DNA of 53,720 nt from NCBI GenBank assembly GCA_022791315.1, contig JAAVYW010000036.1, positions 1 to 53,720 of the forward strand, read 5' to 3'. Numbering within the stretch: the first letter of the stretch is position 1; each line of letters begins with the position of its first letter. The stretch comes from Oscillospiraceae bacterium. Lineage in GTDB: Bacteria > Bacillota > Clostridia > Oscillospirales > Ruminococcaceae. Both the position numbers and the translations under genes were made by a program. The notes beneath the pieces were generated by a model. The model saw only the letters and a program-made list of their open reading frames with translations. It searched no databases and was not told where the DNA came from. Below, piece by piece: positions 49,283 to 53,720 of this stretch.

Positions 49283-50008
49283 TTAGCTCTGGCGTTCCAG
49301 GTCGCCGCGGAGTTTTTTGATGATGCGTTTTTCCAGGCGGGAGATATAGGATTGGGAGATGCCGATGAGGTCGGCGACTTCTTTTTGGGTGCGTTCTACG
49401 CCGTCCAGAAGGCCGAAACGCATTTGCATGATTTGCTTTTCCCGTTCGCAAAGGCGTTCCACGGCTTCCATGAGCAGTTCCTTTTCCACCTCGTTTTCCA
49501 GGTCGCGGTTGACGGTATTGGGTTCGCTGCCCAGGATGTCGGAGAGCAGCAGCTCGTTGCCGTCCCAGTCGATGTTCAGCGGTTCGTCAATGGAGACCTC
49601 GTTTTTCAGGGTCTGGGTCTTCCGCAGGAACATGAGGATTTCGTTTTCAATGCAGCGGGAGGCATAGGTGGCCAATTTGATTTTCTTGTCCGGGCAAAAG
49701 GTGCTCACCGCTTTGATTAGGCCAATGGAGCCGATGGATATCAGGTCTTCAATGCCGATGCCGGTGGACTCGAATTTCTTTGCAATGTACACCACCAGAC
49801 GTAGGTTGTGGGTGATGAGCTGCTGCTTGGCAAACTCCGACCCCTCCCGCAGGCGGTCGAAGAGTTCCCGTTCCTCCTCTTTCCCAAGGGGGGCAGGGAG
49901 GGTCTCAGGGCCATTGATGTAGTAAATCCCGTCGGAGATGCCCATGGCGGCGGCAAACTGTCCCAGCCCCTTTCCCAGGCAGACGGCGATGCGCTGTAAT
50001 GTTACCAT
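49283..50008 (-). CDS. sigE: sporulation sigma factor SigE (pro-form)
   Basis: A 241-residue sigma-70-family factor. The first 25-30 residues ([13 protein letters not shown] onward) are the pro-sequence cut by SpoIIGA. Then come region 2 ([36 protein letters not shown], in parts), the -10 recognition helix [17 protein letters not shown] and region 4 with the helix-turn-helix [28 protein letters not shown]. SigE directs mother-cell gene expression early in sporulation. The ATG 50008 start has an AAAGGGTG site. It lies 176 bases after spoIIGA in the same operon; sigG, which often follows, is absent. Confidence 0.96.
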   Translation of the reverse strand: MVTLQRIAVCLGKGLGQFAAAMGISDGIYYINGPETLPAPLGKEEERELFDRLREGSEFAKQQLITHNLRLVVYIAKKFESTGIGIEDLISIGSIGLIKAVSTFCPDKKIKLATYASRCIENEILMFLRKTQTLKNEVSIDEPLNIDWDGNELLLSDILGSEPNTVNRDLENEVEKELLMEAVERLCEREKQIMQMRFGLLDGVERTQKEVADLIGISQSYISRLEKRIIKKLRGDLERQS

Positions 50009-50184
50009 AAATTGTCACCCTTTCTATCAATGGGGGCTGGGCCTGTGGTACAGTGCCGTGGCGTTACCTTAGACAACCCCTTGTGTACGGCGGTGGAATG
50101 GAGGAGGATACTAGGATTTTGTGATGCAAGGCCTGCCCGCCAAAAACGGGGCGTTTTGGCCCTTGTGATTTGAGGAGGTTCCCA

Positions 50185-51120
50185 TTACCTGGTTACAGGG
50201 AAGAGCTCCCTTTCCCCTGTTTTTTCAGAGGAGAGAAGGCGCCTGTTGAGAAGTACTTGGGCATCGCCGCCCACGAGGGGAGCGGGGGAGAGGGCGGCCA
50301 GGACGGGATAGGGGGTGAATTCCCCCTTCCCCTCTGGGGAGAGGGCAAAAAAATCCGGGCGGAACGCGGGCAGGAGCCCTGTCCCTCCGGCGGTGTGAAA
50401 AATCACGGGGCGTATCCCTCCGGTATCACTGGAACCCAGTTCCCCGGCAGGGCCGGGGGGAACCCCGCCGCCCTGCAGCAGCAGTTTGGCATAATTGCGC
50501 TGGGAAGGGGTGAGGCAGGGGGCTAGGGCGTCATAGGAGCATACCACTACCGGCAGGCCGGTAAAACAATCGGCCAGGCCGTTGCCGGTGTCCCAGAAGC
50601 CGCGGAGCAGCAGGGTTTTGCCGTTTGCCGTGAGCTTGACCTGGGAGAAAGCGGGAGAATCCGGCCTGCCCCGGCGGATGCGGCAGATGAGGGCGATGAG
50701 CAGATAGGCTGCTGTGGTGCAGAGTGCCAGGGTGAGGAGGGAAATGTTGTAATACACGACACCGTTGCTCAGGTAGATATGCCCGCTCCGGGTACGCAGC
50801 AACAGGATGGCGCCGGTGAAGAGGAGGTTGACAAAGAGAAAGGATGCCAACCCCCGCAGGAAGGCCCCCAGGCCCTGATAAGGGAAGGCGATAACCAGCA
50901 TCAGGGAGGCCAGCAGCAGCCGCACTGGCAGCAGCAGCGCCAACGGCATAGGGCGCAGCAGAAAGGTGAGGGAATAGAGCGCTCCTACGCCTGCGGCTAC
51001 CAGGAGCGGCAGCGCCTTGGCCCGGCTTTTGGTGAGAAGGGCTGTGGAGCCCAGGAGCAGGAGATTGGTGAAGAGATTGAGAAAAAAGAGTACGTCTAGG
51101 TAGACAACGGTGTCCTGCAC
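50185..51120 (-). CDS. spoIIGA: sigma-E processing peptidase SpoIIGA
   Basis: A 311-residue protein: five membrane helices in residues 1-150 (VVYLDVLFFLNLFTNLLLL first), then a cytoplasmic aspartic protease domain with the catalytic D-T-G-N in GFWDTGNGLADCF near 190. SpoIIGA is activated by SpoIIR across the septum and cleaves pro-SigE. The GTG start at 51120 follows GGGGGGAG; the frame is open to 51393, but that stretch holds the promoter and is rejected. It is paired with sigE, as in all endospore formers that keep this operon. Confidence 0.93.
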   Translation of the reverse strand: MQDTVVYLDVLFFLNLFTNLLLLGSTALLTKSRAKALPLLVAAGVGALYSLTFLLRPMPLALLLPVRLLLASLMLVIAFPYQGLGAFLRGLASFLFVNLLFTGAILLLRTRSGHIYLSNGVVYYNISLLTLALCTTAAYLLIALICRIRRGRPDSPAFSQVKLTANGKTLLLRGFWDTGNGLADCFTGLPVVVCSYDALAPCLTPSQRNYAKLLLQGGGVPPGPAGELGSSDTGGIRPVIFHTAGGTGLLPAFRPDFFALSPEGKGEFTPYPVLAALSPAPLVGGDAQVLLNRRLLSSEKTGERELFPVTR

Positions 51121-51154
51121 TGGGCTCCCCCCTTCCGGTGTGTTCTGCCCTTCT

Positions 51155-51222
51155 ATTATAGGGCAAGGGGCGGGAGAAGGTCTGTCAGAATCTGGGCAGG
51201 GAAAAGGATTTGTTTTGTCAAA
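51155..51222 (-). promoter_or_regulatory. spoIIG-type promoter with Spo0A-box-like sites
   Basis: The minus strand has perfect TATAAT (51160-51155) and CTGACA (51188-51183) separated by 22 bases, the same odd spacing as the B. subtilis spoIIG promoter, which needs Spo0A-P. TCTGACA (51189-51183) and TTTGACA (51222-51216) resemble the 0A box TTCGACA (5/7 and 6/7). Confidence 0.7.
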
Positions 51223-51409
51223 AAACCAGGCGGAAAATCGGCGGAGGAGAGGGGACAGGTTTTTTTGACGGACAGAAGGGAGAGAGGGCAAAATGCTGGT
51301 TTTGCCCAAATCCGGCCCTTTCTTGTGGAAAACACGGTGGAAACTCATGGTGAAAATAGACAAATATAGGGCTAAACTGCCTGATTTTCGCATTTTTGCG
51401 CCGAAAAGG

Positions 51410-51439
51410 TTGACGCATTCACCACTGATGTGTTATATT
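51410..51439 (+). promoter_or_regulatory. SigA promoter of the lytic transglycosylase gene
   Basis: TTGACG (51410-51415), 18 bases, TATATT (51434-51439). It predicts a start near 51446, thus a 480-base leader. Confidence 0.65.
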
Positions 51440-51445
51440 TATGCG

Positions 51446-51927
51446 TAGTGGGGAAAAACCAGAGAATGGAAGAGGCATGTGCCGTCTGGCTGGCTGTGAA
51501 ATTTTCGCAGTCGGGGAAACGGATTTCCTATCCGTGGGGGACGGACAAGCCAAGCGTGTTAATAAGAGTGAAGGCCTTGTGGTGTAAAATCTCCGGTTTT
51601 CCTTTGACATCTCAGGGGCGGGCACTTTGGCGGCCTGCCGGACATCAGGGGCATCCCCAAGCCCGCGTGGAAGATGGGGCAGTGATTTCGTATTTTTCGC
51701 GGCCTGCTGCGGGCCGAACTTTCGTGTGCGTTTCCGGCACAAATCATTTCTTTTTTGAATACCCCCTGCTGGATGCGCTCCCTTTGGGGGGGCGGGCAGG
51801 GACGGTACTTTTAGCATATAGCCTTTGCGCGCTTTGAAACCTCTCTCCCTTTTTTCAGGGCGGCTACCACGCGAGGGCGATAACAGGGGAAATTTTTCCT
51901 GCTGAATTCAAGATAAGGGATGAAAAT
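51446..51927 (+). promoter_or_regulatory. 480-nt structured leader, unclassified
   Basis: There is no convincing gene on either strand, though ORFs of 130 codons happen to be open. Hairpins seen: ACGGAT-ttcct-ATCCGT near 51530, GGGG/CCCC near 51645, CGGCC/GGCCG near 51702 and a large CCCTGC...GCAGGG structure (about 51766-51802). The lytic transglycosylase follows. I compared it by eye with c-di-AMP, c-di-GMP, THF and glycine riboswitches, tmRNA, SRP RNA and RNase P RNA and found no match. Confidence 0.4.
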
Positions 51928-52641
51928 ATGGAAACCAGACGAGACCTATGCAGGAAAGCGTTTCATGCTGTGGTTCTCTTTGCGGCTCTGTGTTTCATGG
52001 GTTTGGTGTTTGCAGTAAAAGCCTATGCCTGCAACAACCCGGACTGTGTTAATTACCAGACAGGCAGCAAGGAACTGCGGAAGACGGACTGTATTGAGTG
52101 TCTTTACAGTACATGGGATAAGGATTTGAAGGAATACACCATGGAGCTCTGTGAGGAATATCAGCTCTCTTATTCCATCGTCAACGCGATTATTTGGGAT
52201 GAGAGCCGCTATCGGGCGGATGCCGTTGGGGAGAACGAAAACGGAACCCGTGACTGGGGCCTGATGCAGCTCAACGATGTGACTTTTGACTTTTTATCTG
52301 TGGAAATTGGAATCCACAAAATGGAGGACCTCTTAGACCCCGAGACCGGCCTGCGGGCTGGGGTGGCGCTGCTCAATTACCACCGGCAATGGGCGGACAA
52401 TGATGCAGAGCTGCTGATGTGTTACCAGATGGGGCAGGGCGCCTTTGCCCGCTACAAGCGAAACGGCGGCGAAGTGACTGACCAGGCACAGTATTTGCTA
52501 TCGCAGGGAGAGTATTTTGCGAAGAACTGCATGAAGGCCAGCCAGGAAGAACCGGAGCATCCGGAGAAAAAACACCGTTTCCGCATTCTCACCCTCCGCA
52601 AAGACCAACTGTCAGATAAGCTGATTTTGGTTTGGGTATAG
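51928..52641 (+). CDS. secreted SLT-domain lytic transglycosylase
   Basis: A 237-residue cell-wall hydrolase. The N-terminal signal (basic start, hydrophobic 12-30) is followed by a Cys-rich linker with four cysteines (C35, C40, C55, C58). The SLT domain covers about 70-190: catalytic E92 in WDESRYRADA, then RDWGLMQLN and AGVALLNYHRQW. It cuts the glycan strand of peptidoglycan, leaving 1,6-anhydro ends. The C-terminal 30 residues are basic. ATG 51928 follows AAGGG at about nine bases. The leader is unusually long. A strong terminator follows. Confidence 0.88.
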   Translation: METRRDLCRKAFHAVVLFAALCFMGLVFAVKAYACNNPDCVNYQTGSKELRKTDCIECLYSTWDKDLKEYTMELCEEYQLSYSIVNAIIWDESRYRADAVGENENGTRDWGLMQLNDVTFDFLSVEIGIHKMEDLLDPETGLRAGVALLNYHRQWADNDAELLMCYQMGQGAFARYKRNGGEVTDQAQYLLSQGEYFAKNCMKASQEEPEHPEKKHRFRILTLRKDQLSDKLILVWV

Positions 52642-52661
52642 GGCGGACGACAGACACAGAA

Positions 52662-52702
52662 AAAACCGGGCACTTCTCTTGATGGGAAGTGCCCGGTTTT
52701 GT
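52662..52702. terminator. bidirectional intrinsic terminator
   Basis: A 15-bp perfect stem AAAACCGGGCACTTC/GAAGTGCCCGGTTTT with a nine-base loop, between convergent genes. Confidence 0.93.
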
Positions 52703-52716
52703 CATTGGGGACTGGC

Positions 52717-53128
52717 TCAATCCAACTGGAAAAAACGGATGGTGCCGCCGTCTGGGGTGGTGACGTCACATTCCAGGGCTCCCCAGTGCTGGTGCTGAAG
52801 CTCGCTCACCTGCTGCCAGCCGTTTTTTAGCACAAAATCCCAGAGGTTTGCCACGTGGTCCACCTGCATAAAGGCCACGGCCTGGTGGGAGGGCTCACCG
52901 AAAAAAACAGGTGGAACCCGTTGAAGGGGTCATCGTCATGGCTTTGATTTCGCCGGGGAAGGGGAGGATGCAGCCGTAGGTGCCCCGGCCCTGCTCGTCC
53001 CGTTGCTCAATGCCGGCATACCAGCCCAATACCTCCTCAAACCATTTGGCGGTGGCATCCATATCCCTGGTGTAATAGATGGGGGCGTTTTCCCTGACGG
53101 AATAGCCCCGGTCTTTCCATTTTTCCAT
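52717..53128 (-). pseudogene. frameshifted VOC (glyoxalase-fold) family gene
   Basis: From ATG 53128 (AAAGGAG upstream) the frame reads MEKWKDRGYSVRENAPIYYT, DMDATAKWFEEVLGWY and YGCILPFPGEIKAMTM, typical of a VOC-family protein. It then runs out of frame into a stop near 52897. The missing half continues in other frames: PFNGFHLFF, then GEPSHQAVAFMQVDH and ECDVTTPDGGTIRFFQLD up to the stop at 52717. Two shifts lie within about 40 bases, one at ATGACC (a lost G would fit) and one in a run of seven T. An intact protein would have about 137 residues. It might be decayed, or these may be sequence errors. Confidence 0.8.
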
Positions 53129-53142
53129 TGTGCCCGCTCCTT

Positions 53143-53487
53143 TCAAAAACCGATTCGGCGGAGAAACAGGGGAAGGATTGGAGCTGTCTCTTGCTTCGGG
53201 GGCGGCCATGGGTGAGAGCTGCGAAAAGGGGTAAAAGCCCGGGAAAAGCTCTCGGGGGATTCATAGCCGTATTTTAAGGAGATGTCAATGATTTTGGCAT
53301 CTGTGGCCACTTCTGCCCCAGCCAGGGTGAGACGCTGGTTGCGGATGTATTCGCCCAGGGGGACGCCGCAGGCCAAGGCAAAGAGGCGCTGGAAATAAAA
53401 GGGGGAGAGATGCGCCTATCTGGATACCTGTTCCGGTGTCAAGACAGCGCAGAGGTTCTCCTCCACAAAGTTGATTGCCTTTTCCAT
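53143..53487 (-). pseudogene. decayed AraC-family regulator gene
   Basis: From ATG 53487 the frame reads MEKAINFVEENLCAVLTPEQVSR, in parts, then a TAG stop where AraC proteins usually have a residue before AHLSPFYFQRLF. The same frame goes on through the recognition helix region (YGYESPESFSRAF) and then shifts after AFTPF into FSQLSPMAAPEARD. The usual C-terminal effector domain is missing; the next gene begins directly. So there is a nonsense codon, a frameshift and a truncation. It stands just upstream of the frameshifted VOC gene, which it may once have regulated. Confidence 0.8.
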
Positions 53488-53720
53488 GTGAGATGTAATG
53501 TATAAAGGGTGGTTTCACCAAGCCATTATATTGCATTGACTGCGGTTCATTTGTGGCAGAATGGCACAGGTTGGAGGGGCGGTGATTGATCAGCAGGAGG
53601 GAACCGAAGCGGGAGCGTCTGGGGATGACCTGGGCGCTCCGTTCTCTTTGTCGGCCCTCTGCGAAGAGCGCACTTACTCACCACCACCATCGGCTGTTGG
53701 TGGTATGGCCTGCGGCCATC
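53488..53720. other. window end, no supported gene
   Basis: A perfect TATAAT lies on the minus strand at about 53524-53529 before the AraC remnant, but without a good -35. A GTG-started frame (53582 onward, GGAGG four bases before) is open to the window end for 46 codons; it has no recognisable content. The last bases form a GGCC-gca-GGCC-like palindrome. Confidence 0.35.

Noticed and set aside
51419-51837. Overlapping ORFs of about 130 codons on both strands upstream of the lytic transglycosylase
   Set aside because: Neither has recognisable motifs, the plus ORF starts inside the predicted promoter and start region, and open frames on both strands are common in GC-rich DNA.
51446-51927. c-di-AMP (ydaO) riboswitch before the lytic transglycosylase
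   Set aside because: The place would be right, but the conserved blocks such as GACAGCTAAC and the GTAGGG segment are not found.
1-53720. CRISPR arrays, rRNA or tRNA genes, prophage or insertion-sequence genes
   Set aside because: I saw no regularly spaced repeats, no T-loop/acceptor pattern in the gaps, and no transposase, integrase or phage structural gene in any frame.

Overview
The window is GC-rich chromosomal DNA, apparently from an endospore-forming, anaerobic member of the Clostridia, most like the Oscillospiraceae (Flavonifractor/Pseudoflavonifractor type). This is inferred from gene content, not from a marker-gene comparison. Evidence for it: the spoIIGA-sigE pair, the yabM-mazG-rqcP-yabP-yabQ-divIC-yabR order known from Bacillus subtilis, an L10-leader-rplJ-rplL operon, HemZ, an M32 carboxypeptidase, a DUF1846 protein, and many consensus SigA promoters (TTGACA/17/TATAAT type).

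Layout. 1-8.7 kb: an Erm-type rRNA methyltransferase with its own consensus promoter and a probable 10-codon leader peptide; divergent lipoprotein and metallo-hydrolase genes; a serine hydrolase; a three-gene oxidoreductase/sugar-isomerase operon; an acetyltransferase and a glyoxalase-II-like hydrolase. 8.7-14.2 kb: hemZ, a uridine-kinase-like nucleoside kinase, a Cys-rich zinc-ribbon protein, purine nucleoside phosphorylase and an MTA/SAH-type deaminase. 14.2-19.6 kb: the sporulation/division cluster (spoVB-like, mazG, HU, rqcP, yabP, yabQ, divIC, yabR). 19.6-25 kb: a MoxR-DUF58-DUF4129 operon, then a propeller-rhodanese fusion. 25-32.4 kb: an MFS transporter, ribokinase, YbjQ, an AbrB regulator coupled to a membrane acyltransferase, a second serine hydrolase and the M32 peptidase. 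32.4-37 kb (minus strand): DUF1846, rplL, rplJ and a MATE pump. 37-43 kb: an ArsR-controlled Zn/Cd ATPase, and a polar amino-acid ABC transporter whose binding protein is circularly permuted. 43-49 kb: an 8-oxoguanine glycosylase, DUF6062, rlmB and a 1016-residue P-type-ATPase-like protein. 49-51.2 kb: sigE and spoIIGA behind a spoIIG-type promoter. 51.2-53.7 kb: a lytic transglycosylase with a very long leader, then two decayed genes (VOC and AraC).

Most notable. The protein at 46010-49060 keeps the P1B-ATPase layout but has lost the phosphorylation (DKTGT) and hinge (GDGxND) motifs, and carries four exact-period 25-residue repeats in a long acidic N-terminus. The binding protein at 39915-40706 has its two halves in swapped order. 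The erm gene has a leader with an Arg-Ile-Arg (+X+) macrolide-arrest motif and an 8-nt complement to the erm ribosome binding site. Start codons were chosen by Shine-Dalgarno spacing. Names rest on motif recognition only; no database search was run.
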